From the NCBI RefSeq assembly GCF_001949145.1, contig NW_019091418.1, positions 2,633,753-2,697,752 of the forward strand: a stretch of 64,000 bases of DNA. The letters are read 5' to 3'. A program made the translations under genes and the position numbers. The stretch comes from Acanthaster planci. Lineage: Eukaryota; Echinodermata; Asteroidea; Valvatida; Acanthasteridae. How positions within the stretch are numbered: the first letter of the stretch is position 1; every line of letters begins with the position of its first letter. Shown in pieces: positions 1 to 41,791 of this stretch. The notes under the pieces were generated by a model. The model had not been told where the DNA came from and did not search any database. It worked only from the letters and a program-made list of their open reading frames with translations.

Positions 1-2807
1 TTACAGACTTCTTGGGGGATGTGTTAGGTAACAATAGTGTAGAGTGTGTATAGGGATTTGACATATCTTGCCTGGTATACACCAGAGTCCTTCATGTGTT
101 TGTAAGTGTCCAGTACATGTAAATGAAGATATGAATTTGTAAAGAATTTTGAAAACATCAACATTGATAACTGCCCCGGCAGGAAGTGGTTAAAACTTAC
201 CTGTTCCATTAATTGGTTTTAATTGTTGTTTATTGTGAAGCGCATCGAGACTTTGGTGTGATGTGCTATACATACCTATAAAAGGTTCTCTTCAGCTTAA
301 CTTTCCTGATCTTGTTGGATTCATGTCTCCATAAAGTGAGCTTCCTTTCCTAAAAGCACTCAATGTTTCAAGGCTTCTTGGTACTTAAAAAGATGAAAAT
401 TTTCCCTTTTTGGGTCATCCATTGCTTGGGTTTTTTCTTCAAGGGAAGTAAAGTCTGAGAATCAATTCCCAAAGGCTTAAAGGCACACCATTGAAAACTT
501 TCAAAACGGGACTGTCAAATTACAGTATCTTTAAATATTTTATTGAATTGAATATTTGAATTCAGTGTCATACAATCTGTGAAATCTTCCCACCCGGAAT
601 GATGTCATTTTTGAGCAAAGAGAAAATTTACACTTTTTCCAACAATCATCCGGATAGACGACTGCGGGAAATGCAACTTGTTTAAATACCGCAACCTTTG
701 ACAGGTGCAACAATTGATGTGTGTGATGCGTTTAGATGTTGGAGGAGTCTACACAGTATATTACAGGAGTATATTAACAGATAAAAATAGAAGCGACCTC
801 GGTTCTAATGTTCCTTCTGTACATCTAAACACATTATCAAGTGATAAAATAGAAAGCATAAAAAGGGAAGCATCACAGAGGATCCCGACTTGAGTCAAGT
901 CTACTATATGTGCTCCTTTCCGGGCTCCATGACAAAGCCTGTTTTGTAAAAACAAATCTGCAATTTTAGGACATTTAAGCTCCCATTTTTCTAATCTCAA
1001 TAACTTTCTTGCCTAAAATGCAAGTGTATAGGAAGTTACCCTCTTCATGTTTATGATGTGCATTAGTGTTTGGAAGGGTTTTAACCGATGTACAGGTGAT
1101 GAACCCTGACTGAGCACTTGATCATGATGGGTATCTCTGGTCGCGCTGTTAATGTGATGACTGCAATTACTTGACTGCGTGATCGATGAAGTGTTGTTAA
1201 TTTGACAAATTCTCAGTGTTGCATTAAAATTGTTGAAGGAAGAGACAAAAACTTGAATGTAAATTTGCTGAAGCTGTGGGAATTAAAGCACTTTTGGAGG
1301 GCCATAATGATCTATACTGCAGATAGCAATCTCTCCCGTGCAATATCCAGGCACCCCAATAGGGAATACCCTGTACCCTTGGACTTTTGCAACATTTAAG
1401 TCACATGAGCTGCACTTGGAGTGTTAAAAATAAATAGCGCTTTTCTTGCTTTTTCTCAAGGCAATGAACTCAAAAATGAAATTAGTCCATGGAATATGAT
1501 ACACAAAGTAACAACCCCCCATCAGCCAATTTTGAGAAAAATTGCAGTACATGCAAATCTTGTACGCTACCTTTAAATGTATAAATTGTTGTTACTACTA
1601 GTGGTTCATTTATCATTGACTATTTCATGTTTGTGCTGCTTGCACACAGTGTTTGGAAGCTACATGTATCAGGTTTTATTACCCACGTCCACAGAGAACT
1701 TGTCTCCTGCCCCCATGTTAGTTTCCTATTGATCTTTGCCCAAGATGTCCTCATCAATCGTAATTGCTCTTGGCCTACATCCATGTGGGACTGTCACACA
1801 ATGCTTTTGTGTTAGCACTTGTTTGGAGCATGTTTGGAAATGATGTGACAAAGGGTGCTGGGCACCTCACATGAAAGACAACTTCCTGTCTTTGTGGTTG
1901 TAACTCCATTAATAATGGTGTGTATTTAATTTTTGGCTGATGGCAATTCCAACTTGTGTCTTTTATTTTCATTGCCAGGCGAGATGATTGAGGCGGCACT
2001 GCAGAAAATTTACTTGAGTGCCTCATCAATCAGATGAATTAGACAGTCATCTAATTCAGAGCAAATTGCAAAGTTTGAAAGATAACGATAACCATTGTTC
2101 ATTTTCCTCTCTTTTTTTCATTGAAATTAATATTTGGACTTGGTTTGGTTTTCTGTGTTAATGGATGTGGGTTGTTTACCCCAAGAATTGCCTTGCTGGT
2201 CGACAGGATTTGAATCATTAACAGAGACTTCTGATGGATCAATTTTGCTTTCAACTGTCCAGGAACCAAAAATGTAGGTTACAATTTTTATTGAGTTGTT
2301 CATAAACTAAATTACAACCCTCATGTTGCATTTGTATAAAGTCTGCCCTGTTAAACATGAGAGATTCTTTTTTCCAGTTTTTGGAGGGGTAGGGTCAGAA
2401 TAAGAGTTTCATGTGCATTGTGTCAGCATCATACACGTAATGTCTGTAAATGTTATGTTTCAAGAACAGGACTTGTTTCCAGGAGAAACGTGCCTCTGAA
2501 ATACATCTAATAATCTAATAATAAAGTTATGTTATGATATTGACTACAGATAATACTTTGCCTATTTTTAATTATCCAGTTGGTTTTAATGTGTTTTTAT
2601 TTGTGTTTAATGACGGTGTTTTTTTTTGTGAAGCTCTTTGACCAATCTGCAATTAAGTTTGCACTGCATACATGTACATGTAAATGTGGTAATATTATTT
2701 GTTGTTCTCCAAGTTCTAAATTTCAAACCCGTTGGGGATCCTTCCTAATACAAACAATGCGCTGTCATCCTGCCATGCTAAACTAACAATGTCCGCTATC
2801 CAACCAG

Positions 2808-2940
2808 TACCACAGAGTTCATCATTCCCAGAGAGAGAAATTGTGATAGGACCATGGCCATTTTCTTCAGGAAGAACAAGACAGATGGCATGCTACCTAT
2901 GACAGCCTCTAACCTTGACAAACAGCAAATTGAGTTTGCT
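2808..2940 (+). other. Exon-like open segment, unidentified
   Basis: An open frame runs from 2782 to 2940 and ends at a perfect donor, GCT|gtgagt. A possible acceptor (caaccag) lies at 2807. It reads ...TTEFIIPRERNCDRTMAIFF... and ends ASNLDKQQIEFA. I do not recognise the protein. It could be an exon of an unknown gene or a chance open stretch. Confidence 0.2.
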
Positions 2941-4010
2941 GTGAGTTTGCATGGTTTCCATAGTTTCACCCATGACACATCCCAATGGTCTGGTCAAAGA
3001 TAATGCACATGTGAGCCTGAGATCTGGTACATGTACATGTACCTTGCTCCAGCGTCACGTCCATCAGATGCTGAAGCTAAGGACATGAGTTTAGTTCTAC
3101 TTCATTAGGCCAGTTGGTTGTACATGTACCCGGTATTATTCTCATGGGTCATTATGGTGTAAAGCCAAACCTGTGTGTACACATAACTGCCATTTGTCAA
3201 TCCCCTGCTTCTGTCTGGATTCATTCATGCGGAACTGTAGAGTATATGCTTTGTGCACTCATTTGGAACTGTTCAAGATGTTTTGTCAGCCAGGAGGCCT
3301 TACTGTTTGTATTTGCAGTGAAACCGAAAACAATTTCCTGAAGATGATCATTCTATGTATACATTTATTATGGGCAGAAATGCTTTTTAGTCAATTCCAA
3401 AAATCCCAGACTCAAGATTGTTCAAGTAGATGTACATGTATGGACATAATGATTTTGAAAGTGCACGCATTTACGTTATAAAGTTCATATTTTTCTTCAT
3501 CCAAATACATTTATTAGATGGTCATAAGATGAAAGGTCTGTGGTTTTTCCAGTCGACAGATTCAAATCTCAGTAGTGCTGTGAGAATGTGAAGATTTAAC
3601 TATCTCACTGGTCAGTTAATATCCAACCACAGAACTGGATAAACCAAATTAGACCCCCCTCCCCAAAAACAAACATTGGCCAAACGTTTTTTTCTGAATG
3701 AAACATCCCCACAGTCTTTACCCAAAACCAATTGGGGATACTAAAGTACTTGTCCCTGTTGCTGTAACATTTTCCTTTGTCATTATACAGGGGAGGAGAA
3801 ATCTGGAGTAGTGAGTTAGTCAATTACAATGTATTTTCGGTACATGTAGTTGAAACTTGCATTGAAAACAAAAGAAGAAAAACCTCTGAAATATTGTTGG
3901 GAAGTGACATCTGTGATAATCTGTGTTTCTTGTAGATCCACCGACAGGAAGCTATTGAGACTGAGTCAGTTTTCAACAAGCAAACGAGTGCTGCCTGAAG
4001 TCAATTACAC

Positions 4011-4077
4011 ATACATACATGTACATGTACATGTACATGTACCGGTACACACTCATCGTGTACATGTACATGTACAC
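4011..4077. repeat. Palindromic (ACATGT)n-type microsatellite
   Basis: Tandem ACATGT/TACATG units with an internal ACCGGT word. Similar but shorter clusters stand at about 10097-10114, 15023-15044, 19921-19966 and 63236-63270, with single TACATGTA words scattered widely. Confidence 0.8.
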
Positions 4078-6062
4078 AATGAGTGTGTAGCGGTAGTTGT
4101 GAGTGTTCTTGACCCTTGTAAGGTTTTCTGTACAAGTTTACTTCTTAACAAGCAATCTTCTGCCTTGGTCCTCAGTCAATTTGGTCCTCAGTCAATTTGG
4201 TCCTGTGCATTTTAAAGTACACATTATCATCAGTGTTATTTGCATTCTAATAGTGGAGAATATGATAGTGAAGGTTGACGAGACTCAACGGAGTCATTAT
4301 CTTACCAGGAGAAACATCATTTCATCATTAACCTAATAATTGTATTTGAAGACTGCCAGTTATTCAAGACTGACAGTAGATCAATAACAGTAAAGATGCT
4401 GGTAGCACAGCCATTAAATTTCTTTGGAGTGACCCTGTCATTAGAGTGTCTTTTCTTGATGGGTTCTGCATGTGGTACCAAGTTTTCATTATCTTGTACA
4501 TACACACTGTGGTACATGTACATGTACTGACGAGCAATTTCTAGTAAGAAGTTTCCAATTTTATATGATTTCCCAAGTGTCAGTTTTGATTACTTGCTGT
4601 CAAGATACCGTACGTTGTACTACGTCACAAACTTGTGAGAGTTGAATGAAATAGGGGTAAATTAATTTGGGAAAGGCTTTTGGTATACATGTAAAATGTG
4701 AAAGAAATCCTTGAAATCAGTGGCACAAGCACTGTTCTCCTACTCTGTCAATTCTCACTTGTTTTTGACATCACAATATAACTGAAATGTTTCTGTACAT
4801 GTCAATCTGTACTATTACTGTGTGTAGATGTAAGGATGAATACCTGGAGGCATTTGATGTACTGCACTCCCCCCCCCCCACAGCAGATGTCCACTTTATT
4901 ATCCATTCATCTACATGTACATGTAGGTGACTAAGAAATGTCATATCTAACGAGGCTTTTGTTACAGAAAGGATTGTGGGCACAGCTGCAGGCAGCGACA
5001 AATTGGTTAAAACGGAGCAAGAGAAAAAAGGATTTCTAACTGAAAACACGTGACTGTTTTTTCTAGTCACACTTACGGGAGTTCTGAGCATGCCTCAAAA
5101 CAGCAGTGTCAAAGACACAGAGAGACAGGAGGGGTATTTTGCATTGAACTGTCCAGTCACTGCTCTGTCAACACAGTAATTCCATCCACTTAGCAGTGAG
5201 TGAACCTGCCAAGGGATGACACTAGTTACATGTATCAGGAACAGATCGTTGGCACAGGCGACCACATGTGTGTCTGTATACATGCAGCTCACAGTTTCCT
5301 GAGCAGGACTACACAGGCTGTACATTCTCCAGTGACCTTTTGCTGCGTACTCAACTGAGTTAAGATGTGCAAGTTGTCAAAGTTTGTGATTTTGTCTGGA
5401 ATACCGTCGGTATGTTGTGCTGTATCAACTTCAGAGTGGATTAATTCAGCAACTGTATCCATGCATAGCAAACAAATCCGTTTATGGGTGCCACTTTGTA
5501 GAACCATTTCCTTCTTCCTTGGTTAAACCTGTACTATGCAGGAGTGCTGTTGACTCTGTGTTCCAAACCAGATTACAATAACTTATGGCGAAGAACTTTG
5601 GATCTATGAATGAAAGATTAGCGGTGCATTAGTATGTGTACATTGTATTAATTAGATTTGATCTCTTTAAGAAAAACTTGAAATATTGATTCAACCCACT
5701 CTTATCTCCTAACCCAGGTTGAAGAGAAGAGAAGGCTAGCTACAGTCAGTATGCATGACATCAGTGAGAGCTTGTGAATACACCCACCAGGTGACCAGAC
5801 TGTTCCTGATGTTATCTGATGCTAAAAGTATGAACACTGGGTGCAGGTTTTAAGCCTTCATTTACCTACTTAAGGATTGGCCAGATTTGCACAGCCATAA
5901 TACTTGTTCATGTAAGGGGTTCCATATAAACGATACACAGGGTACATGCATGCAAGCTATTGCTGGTTTGAGTTGTGAATGACAAAGCACACTGACTAAT
6001 TTTCAGAGAGTATTTTTGAATACTCAGTGACTTTGATAAAAGACACTCGTGTCATTCCCAAG

Positions 6063-33042
<26,980 letters not shown>

Positions 33043-34190
33043 AATGACAACTTCCTCAGTTCAACTGAGCCCTTAGAATGTGCCTAGAGTAAAAAGAAAA
33101 CAGGATTTGAGTTTCCACGCATGACATCAATACTTTGAAAGAACAAACACGTCAAATCATTTATCCTGCACAAATATGTGCTCATAACACCTTATCTACA
33201 AATTCTGTATCTTGATGGGCCCCGAGCTTGTCAAATGGTATCGGATCATTTTGCTATCTTGCTCTGCACAGCCAAAAGTACTATACCCATAGCAACCAAA
33301 GTAATATGTACATGTACATGACAATGGACACTGTGTGCAAATGCATACAGGTGTGCATTCCTAAGCCTTAGTGCAATGGGACTGTTTGTGAAGAGGCACA
33401 GGGGGTTCAGAAAAGAGCTGGTGAATTGTCATCAAATTTGTATTTAAATAGAAGTACATCTTAATTGGATTCAGATCAGTTATTGCCTGAATTAAGCATA
33501 ATCTGTGGGACAGGTTTATCCCACGGTGTAGAAAAACTAGCCTGCCTTGGTGAACCACGGAGCATTCTCTGTTCCCTCCGTGTAACCATGGGAAAAGAAA
33601 AATGCTTCATGAATCCCCTCAGGAGGCCACGGAAGTTCTGGTACACCACTCAAAGCAGTAGTTATTGTATAATCTTCACTTAGCATGTGAAGAACGTCAA
33701 GATAATATGCCATTTGGTATGCTGGATTCCTCTTGGTGTTACCAAAGGAATTAACTGAATGCACATGATGTCATGTCTTATAAATTCTTTCACACAACTG
33801 ATGAGGCTCAGAACATACAAGCCATTATGTGATCAATATATCTTCTCAAATGTGATTTTGTCATTTTTCAAAAGGACTTGATTTGATGATGGATGACTCA
33901 AATAATTGTGCACCATCTTCATGAATTCACCATACATTTTGTAGCTCACAAGTACTGTGAATTTAACTTTGTAAACTTTTATATCAACTGTGAAAAATTA
34001 CAGTTGTCTTGAGGGTCAGTATACAGGGTCAAACCGTCCAGAGATCACAGGGTTCAGCTGTTTTATTTTCACAAGTTTTTAAAATTAAATACCCCCAAAA
34101 CACCAATAAATTTTTCTGCTTATATTTTTCCAAGGATTTTTCTACTTCATAAATAAATGTATATTCCTGCATTTCCCTATCAATAAAGTA
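33043..34190 (+). other. Probable 3' UTR of K2P half B with poly(A) signals
   Basis: No coding potential was recognised after the stop. AATAAA motifs stand at 34105-34110, 34152-34157 and 34182-34187, so a 3' UTR of about 1.1 kb is plausible. The region is AT-rich. Confidence 0.4.
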
Positions 34191-37100
34191 CTATTTTTGA
34201 AAAGTAAAGTTTCATAACAGCTATTTTGTACTGCAATTCTGTAAAGTTTTTAAGCAATCTGAGGCATACTTTTTATTCCTGGGTAACAATATGGGTTCTC
34301 CCCTGACCACTACTGACAAGGCAAATCAAGAACCAATGTTATAATTATTTTTTCCATGGTGGGGGAAAATTCAAATTTTTAGCAGCCTCCAAATTGGAGT
34401 TTTTTATGTGACCTTTTATGGCCTTTCTAAGGGATGAGGCTAGGCTGTTGACACATTATTAAAACAGTGCATATAAAATAGTCCAATTTGTTAACAAAAT
34501 GTCCAAAACAAAATTTTTTCGGGGGGGGGATGACCCCAATCCTCCACCCAATTTATCAGTGGCCACCAGTCCTTACCAGAGCAAAATAGGAGATCAGTAA
34601 AGAAGCTGTCAAACAGCTGTCATCGATATTGATCCTTCTGATTAAATATACTTGAATATTCCTAAAACACGTTTCACATGTCATCTGTGGCCATAATTGC
34701 TCAGAGCTCATAGATTTTGTTTCTGCATGTTTAGTCTGGGGTCTTTCATGACCGTCTTGTTATGTCCACTCCACCTAAGTACTGCATACCCTCCATTTTT
34801 ACATGTGATCAGAATTCAGTGCCTCTGCACTGAAATGATGCCTGTAGGGTTTAGGACAAATTTCTCAATGCTGCAGCCTTCAACAAGTTGTGTAGTACAA
34901 CCTTGCAGCTGTGGAACAGCTCCATGGGCAGCTGAATTTATGAGATATATTCATTCACAGAATGTCCGGATTCTGAATTCCTGTTTGCTTAAATTGAAGC
35001 CAAGCTTTTTCCACATTCAATTCATCATAATCATCTAGGTGTTCTAGTTATAACAGAATTAGGGTAAAGTTTCATGGGTATAGAAATGGCAGGCTTTCTT
35101 GAGTCAAGCACTAGGGCTCACTAGACAACCTGGAGCAGTTGTGTTCTGAAGTCAAACCAGCCTAATAGTTTTATCGCTAAGCACAGTTTTAAAAAACGGA
35201 AATTTTTCTATTACATTAGAAAATTCATCAAAGTACAAGTAATTATAACACTTTAAAAAAATTTAAATAATACAAAGAATCAATGTGATATATACTTCTC
35301 TTTTTTTTTTTAATTGTACTGCTAAATTGTGTGGAGGAAGGTAGGTAAAAGGTTTAAAAGTATAGAGCATTAGAGAAAGAGCCTAGGGACTATGTATTGC
35401 AACATAATTTATACGAATGATTTGGCATGTATCATTTAAATAATTAAATGTTTGATGATTTTTAGAAGACTCTTCTCAGAAGTTGGATAAATGATTGGAG
35501 TTTCTGTTAATACTGAGATCCTATTTGGTAGGTTTGGGTTATGATGATTTACATTCTTGTTCATTCTTCGCCGGTTGTTGAAGCATGACCAGTTTGCAAT
35601 TAAAGTGTAACTGCAGCGAATTTTCTTAGACACAATTTTTCTGCAACTTTGTACTCTTCTTCAATGCATAGAAACTATTTGTTAACTACATGGTGAATGC
35701 TTAAAAAATCATTTGAATTATTCACAATTTCTTGGACAACTGAGGGCGCTGTTGCTGTGATGTCATCTAGGGAAGACAGGATTTGTGCATAGGTGTTTCT
35801 GTTCAAATTGTGAACCAAGAATATACTCATCGAAAATATTTCTAAGATACTTTAACTTGGTTGTTTTATTGATTTATGTTTACACAACAAATGAATTACC
35901 AAAGCAGAAAAATTCCAGCAGAATCTATTAAAAAGTGTATGAGATTTTATGCACAAACCAAAGGAACAATAGGGGGTTCATCCTGGATATCACTGTTTTG
36001 CTCATGAATATTATTATTATATATGAATATGGAAACACTTATTAACATAATGAATAGTGAAGCAGATATTGAAATGAGGTTTACTGAGGCACAGAGGAGC
36101 AGTTTGGAGGCTTGAATTTTAAAGAATACATTGCAGCCACCCTTTTCAATAATTGGACACTGAGTTCCCTGAATAAGTGGAGAATGGAAGTAGGCCTATC
36201 AGGAAACATTGCACGTGAATAGATGGATGTTGATCTTTAGAAAGCAATGAAGATGACTTTTCCTTTTCCAGTACTAACCATTTACTGCCATGACTGGAGA
36301 TCAGTTGTGTTAGTGTACATGTTGGTTTCTTGTCAGGTATGCCCGCAAATGAACGAGATTAAAATTCAAAACGAAATATTTACATATGGGCCACATAGTC
36401 TGGTGCTTTCACTCCTGCTATTATCTCCTGCTGGAAGTCATCAAGGTAATTTATAGTGTCGTCATTAATGAGCTTATCACAGTTTATCATCTTCTCATCA
36501 TCTTACAGTAATGTATATTGATAGGAATTGAGTATTCTATGGTGACTAAGAAATGACATCACAGTCTTGAATTGCTTTCATAAAAATTAAAACTTCACAA
36601 ATATGTTTACAGTGTTGTAAAAATAACCTTGTTGAGAAAAACTTTATTAGTGTAAAATTTATTTTGATATCTTTGAGCATTTGTTATGCCACCAAGAAAT
36701 TTGAATATGTAGAAGAAGTGTGTCAAGTATTGAAAGAGAAGCTTTTTAAGAATTCATTTTTTACGCTTAAATGTAAATATAGAATGTACCTTAATTACTT
36801 GTATTATTTACATGGTTCTATTAACATGTAAAGGTAGAATATATTTCATCATCAGAGAACTGGATGAATTTTAACCAACGAGAAATTGTTTGAACAGACA
36901 GATTTTCTAGTGACACTTTCGCAATTTCATTGAATGCATGTAAAACAGTATCATCCATAAAGATTTAGAGGGGGACAGACCTATCCCACACACACCGTCG
37001 CATACACAAACACCCCATGAAAAAAAATACCTCAGTGGGTAATCTTAGGCTTTTCTTTTCTGCTTAAGTAGGAAGTGATGTCAACTTGATGGAATATTTT

Positions 37101-37973
37101 AATTAAAGAGAACAAAAATAGATAATATGTTTGCAGTTTTATTTTTTACATTTGAACTGGCTATCCGCTGGCATAGCCGGATTGTGAAGATAACTGCACT
37201 AGTAAACCAGAGGTTATGGGTTCACGTCCCACCGGAGCAAATTTGGTTCGTCAGTCGTCACAAGCTCTCGAAAACATACAATGCTTCTCAGATGATATTG
37301 GATGGGGCAAGTCAAAACATTAAATCAAATACTTGTGCTAGTAGAAAATTGCTGTCAATGTGATCCACTGTGATTTTAAGGAAAACAGTTTGTGATAGCA
37401 TTTCAGTTGCTCCTATTTGTTTTGACATTTTCACAAGTTTGGCATTTTTAGCATTTTTCTTGTCTGGAATTGTGTGTGATATAATGTTTAGTGAAGTAGT
37501 TACGGTCTAATAGCGATCAGTTGTTATTCATATCTAAAAATGTATTACCCTCCATTTGCTTTTAATTGAAATGTGTTATTAACTACTAAATCTGGTAAGA
37601 ATACAGCAGCTGTTTTTGTTTCTAGGGATTGACTTTTATGGCATATACACTTAAACGAGGTTTGATATTCCAATTTGGGATGAAGAAATGATCCTGAAAA
37701 AAAGTCTATCTGCTGGAAAAATCTCAAAGTCGAGAAAATTGAAGGATGAATATACTGTCGATCTGTTGACGGTTTATACGGCGAACTGTATAAATGCATT
37801 TGTTAATTGGTTTCCGTTGCGCGGTTAATTTAGCTCTTCATATTGTCAGAAAGCCCATTCATCTTAGTAATCAGTACGTCACTGTCACGTGCAGTCACGA
37901 AGGACGGGTGTTCCGTATGTTGTCACAAAGACGCCTCGCTTATCTTGATTGGAAAGATTGATTGCAATAAAAG
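34191..37973. other. Intergenic, no gene recognised
   Basis: AT-rich DNA with few ACATGT words. The only item of note is a tRNA-like piece at 37162-37236. The sequence runs into an assembly gap at 37974. Confidence 0.6.
37162..37236 (+). repeat. tRNA-derived SINE-like piece
   Basis: A box-A-like CTGGCATAGCCGGA (37168-37181) and a box-B-like GGGTTCACGTCCC (37218-37230) stand at tRNA spacing, with a 4-bp T stem (TGGG/CCCA). The acceptor stem pairs poorly, so this is a SINE head or pseudo-tRNA. Confidence 0.5.
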
Positions 37974-38676
37974 NNNNNNNNNNNNNNNNNNNNNNNNNNN
38001 NNNNNNNNNNNNNNNNNNNNNNNNNNNNNNNNNNNNNNNNNNNNNNNNNNNNNNNNNNNNNNNNNNNNNNNNNNNNNNNNNNNNNNNNNNNNNNNNNNNN
38101 NNNNNNNNNNNNNNNNNNNNNNNNNNNNNNNNNNNNNNNNNNNNNNNNNNNNNNNNNNNNNNNNNNNNNNNNNNNNNNNNNNNNNNNNNNNNNNNNNNNN
38201 NNNNNNNNNNNNNNNNNNNNNNNNNNNNNNNNNNNNNNNNNNNNNNNNNNNNNNNNNNNNNNNNNNNNNNNNNNNNNNNNNNNNNNNNNNNNNNNNNNNN
38301 NNNNNNNNNNNNNNNNNNNNNNNNNNNNNNNNNNNNNNNNNNNNNNNNNNNNNNNNNNNNNNNNNNNNNNNNNNNNNNNNNNNNNNNNNNNNNNNNNNNN
38401 NNNNNNNNNNNNNNNNNNNNNNNNNNNNNNNNNNNNNNNNNNNNNNNNNNNNNNNNNNNNNNNNNNNNNNNNNNNNNNNNNNNNNNNNNNNNNNNNNNNN
38501 NNNNNNNNNNNNNNNNNNNNNNNNNNNNNNNNNNNNNNNNNNNNNNNNNNNNNNNNNNNNNNNNNNNNNNNNNNNNNNNNNNNNNNNNNNNNNNNNNNNN
38601 NNNNNNNNNNNNNNNNNNNNNNNNNNNNNNNNNNNNNNNNNNNNNNNNNNNNNNNNNNNNNNNNNNNNNNNNNNNN
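37974..38676. other. Assembly gap (703 N)
   Basis: Unresolved bases. Long open frames reported across it are artefacts of N codons. Confidence 1.
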
Positions 38677-40380
38677 AAATGTTACAGGAGTGCACTTTGT
38701 TTAGTTTGTCATGTTTGTTCAAAAGGAAAAGAGGTTATAATTAAAGTTTAAAATGACACCAAATCGACCGTCACATGCTCTTAGTGTGTGTACCTTGGAT
38801 GTGGAAGGACAGTCGCGCAATCAACTTTGAAAAGGAAACATCAGCGGAGAGGAAATCAGGTGAATATCCAAGAAAATGACTCGAACATGATAACCTGAAA
38901 AGAAGAAAGGGTAACAACCATAAGGACCAATTAAATCAAGAACAAAATCTCAAGACAAAACAAAAAATATCGTCATCCATGATTATCAACCGACTATTGT
39001 ACAAAATGATCAGGCTGATGTTTCCTGTCCGGAAAAACAACACAAAATCAACACAAATATCCACGGAATAATACATCTTCAGAACTGAAAAGACTTTAAT
39101 AAAATCCCTTAATCTTTGGTCCGATTTTGGGGGATGCTTGGTTAATGGAAAGAGCAGCAACTACCAATACAAACCAAGAAAACCGGGCCAAGTCAGATTT
39201 CAAAAATTAGTAAAATGGGTACTAACCATCTGTTTTAAAAACAGTAAGCTGCAAATAATTAAGAATATTACATATCTTATTTAACGTTCACATCAGACAT
39301 CTTATTAGTTCCATGTGAGTAGCAAAACTGCGATAAAGGACGATTTTTTGCATTTTGGCGGAGCGTTATCAGGAGAAATTCTTGTTATCAACACAGCGCA
39401 AAATACTAACTTGTAAAGGTTAACTGATTGAAAACGCAGGTGCAGAAACGCGCTAAGTGAATTTAATAAAATTTTATCATGTCCGGTCAAACAAATCGAG
39501 GTGAGTTACGCAAAGCTTCTTTCAGGTTGCATTATGACATTCGATTTATCGAGGTATGATATTTTCATCGTTCGGTAAGCTGACGGGCGTGGCTGTTCAA
39601 CACCAAGGATCATCCAGTGAAATGTAATTATTTTCATTTTTCACAACCTCGACATTCGACGACTAGACTCACAATGCGAGGAGAGAAATGTTAGTGCAGA
39701 CTGCTCACTTATCTAAGAGCCTTGCATTTAGATAAACAGTCACGATAACCGTAACCCCACAGGTAATATGGCCCTCATCATGTGTGTTAAGATATAAACT
39801 CTCCGCGGGCTCTATACACGATAGCAATACGAATTTAGTCCACACAACCGCCTGACTTACTCGTAGCATGTTCATTTTGATGGGGAAAAAAGAATGAAGA
39901 TGGATAATAGCACTCATCATCCTTGCTGGAAGGTAGAAGGAGACTTTTTGTTTCATATGGAAAAGCAGAATCGCAACGGAAAAAAAGAATTATAAAATGA
40001 AACGAAAGCAAAACAGGACGTTTAAAATAGACGATGAACCAACACTGGAATGATGGTTGGTATGGAATGGTTTTGTTACGATCAGTTTTAGTTCCAGACT
40101 ACATGGTGGCCGTTTTCCAATATTCGACTTCGGCTCTGCGCAGGCGTCAACTGTTCTTTTACTACCCGACTTCGAAGTTGTAAGCGCAATAGAAAGTAGA
40201 TAGTGATATAAAACATCAAGTAAGATGCAAAAGGGTAAAAAATTACAGTACTTCAATTTAATTTAAACGCCTCAGGCCCACAATCGGAGATTGGTTTCGT
40301 AGACAAAGCCTCATACGGAGACGAAGTTGAGTATTGCAAAAACGGCCCTCGCTGCTGGCCAGCCCACGCGCACTGACCAC

Positions 40381-40570
40381 CGCAGTGGAAAAAGTATACA
40401 TTTTTGGGTGACCTGTCTCGGAAAAATACGCGCTGTGCAAGAACAATATCTTCGATTTTCACAAAATTGGTGTCAAAATGACCGCAAAGAGTTACCCCAA
40501 AACTCCTAAAGGCTTAACCCCTGAAAAAAATGCACTGCGGCTATATCGAAAGAAATGTCGAGGGGGCGGA
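40381..40570 (+). repeat. Dispersed repeat, copy 2
   Basis: Homologous to the reverse complement of 21251-21445. The open frame here starts upstream (about 40327) and reads ...SGKSIHFWVTCLGK...EQYLRFSQNWCQN... to the TAA at about 40507-40509. Similarity upstream to about 40270 is weaker but visible. Confidence 0.65.
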
Positions 40571-41791
40571 TTCCATCCTTCGGCTCCGGCTCTTTTATAT
40601 GGTAAATGGATCGATGGCTGTTGGCCTGATAGACTCACAACCCCCCCCCCTTCAAAATCGTTTCGCCCCCGTTGCAAGCTACACATGCTTGGCTATCCCC
40701 ATCCAAAGATCATTTTATCATATCTTTTGTTATTGCTGGTCAAAGACATCCAATGTGTTTTATTTATAGTCTATTTTGCCGGCCCGATTTTCCTTTCAAA
40801 ATTCCACCTGTTGTAACATTCTTGCTCCCCTTGGCAATACCTCTCGCCAAGGAAATGGGTCTTTGATGTGTACTAATCAATCAAGCACGATGCGTGATAC
40901 TTCATTTCACTGAAGCAAGAAGATCGATTTATAGCAAGGACTAAAATTAGACCAGATGCCAGCCAGGAAATCCTTACGGGCCGTTACGGCGCCTTTTACA
41001 ACGGAATCCTTTGCAAAGCGTGGCATTGGTTCTCATTCCTACCCAACAATTTTCAATATTTGCTTTCTTGCTGCGTAGCGGCTCCGACCAATATTCACCA
41101 GCGTGGAATCCCTGATACAAGTTCGGAGTGCCAGGGAGACGCAGATTACTTTCTCATTTTCAAATTGTCACTTCCAATTGATTTTCTTAAAAGACTGAAC
41201 TCACAAACAGTGCATTCTGAATCTGGAACAAGATACGTTAACAGCTTACTTCTCATGGAGGACGAAAATACATTTCCCTTCAACGTTTTTAATGCATGGA
41301 ATAATGCATTTTTACCCCCACTCGTCCCCATGCGAAGAAAGATTCTCAAGAATCAAGTATGTATGCCTCCTAGGATCGACTGAAATGTCGGGCTCTAAAG
41401 CATTTTCGATTTGAATAATTTAGTTCAATGAAGCCAGGAAACATTTTCCAACAGTGTTTGTATTTTGTATTTCTTGAGTTATATTTACAATTATAAAGAT
41501 TAAAAGAGTCCACATGAAAAATTAGACATACCTTTTATCTAACTTTACACTCTTTTTTTTCGGTGCAGAAACTATCTATTTGATATTTCTTTGGTATTAA
41601 GTACATTGAAAAGTGCGGGAAGATTCCGCTAATTCATGTTTTTCTGTTCCAACTGTGAACACAAAATGTTCTTAGGGGCCTATTGGACATATTTCTGAGA
41701 CGAAGTTTACTTGTTGGCTTACTGCTGTGAACATATATTCCGTCAAGAAACGAACAATTATGACAGATCAAATCAATCCGATTCGTAAGTA

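Larger units (their letters stand above)
1..6062. other. Region upstream of the K2P first coding exon
   Basis: No gene is identified. The DNA is AT-rich with many ACATGT words, the densest at 4011-4077. Two exon-like segments have good splice signals. One is 1980-2036: after tttcattgccag an open frame reads EMIEAALQKIYLSASSIR and stops. The other is 2808-2940. Either could be part of an upstream gene ending here (AATAAA at about 2518). The K2P promoter and 5' UTR should lie somewhere in this stretch, but I cannot place them. Confidence 0.4.

Noticed and set aside
37843-38751. Long open frames over the first N run
   Set aside because: They consist almost wholly of unknown residues; artefact of the gap.
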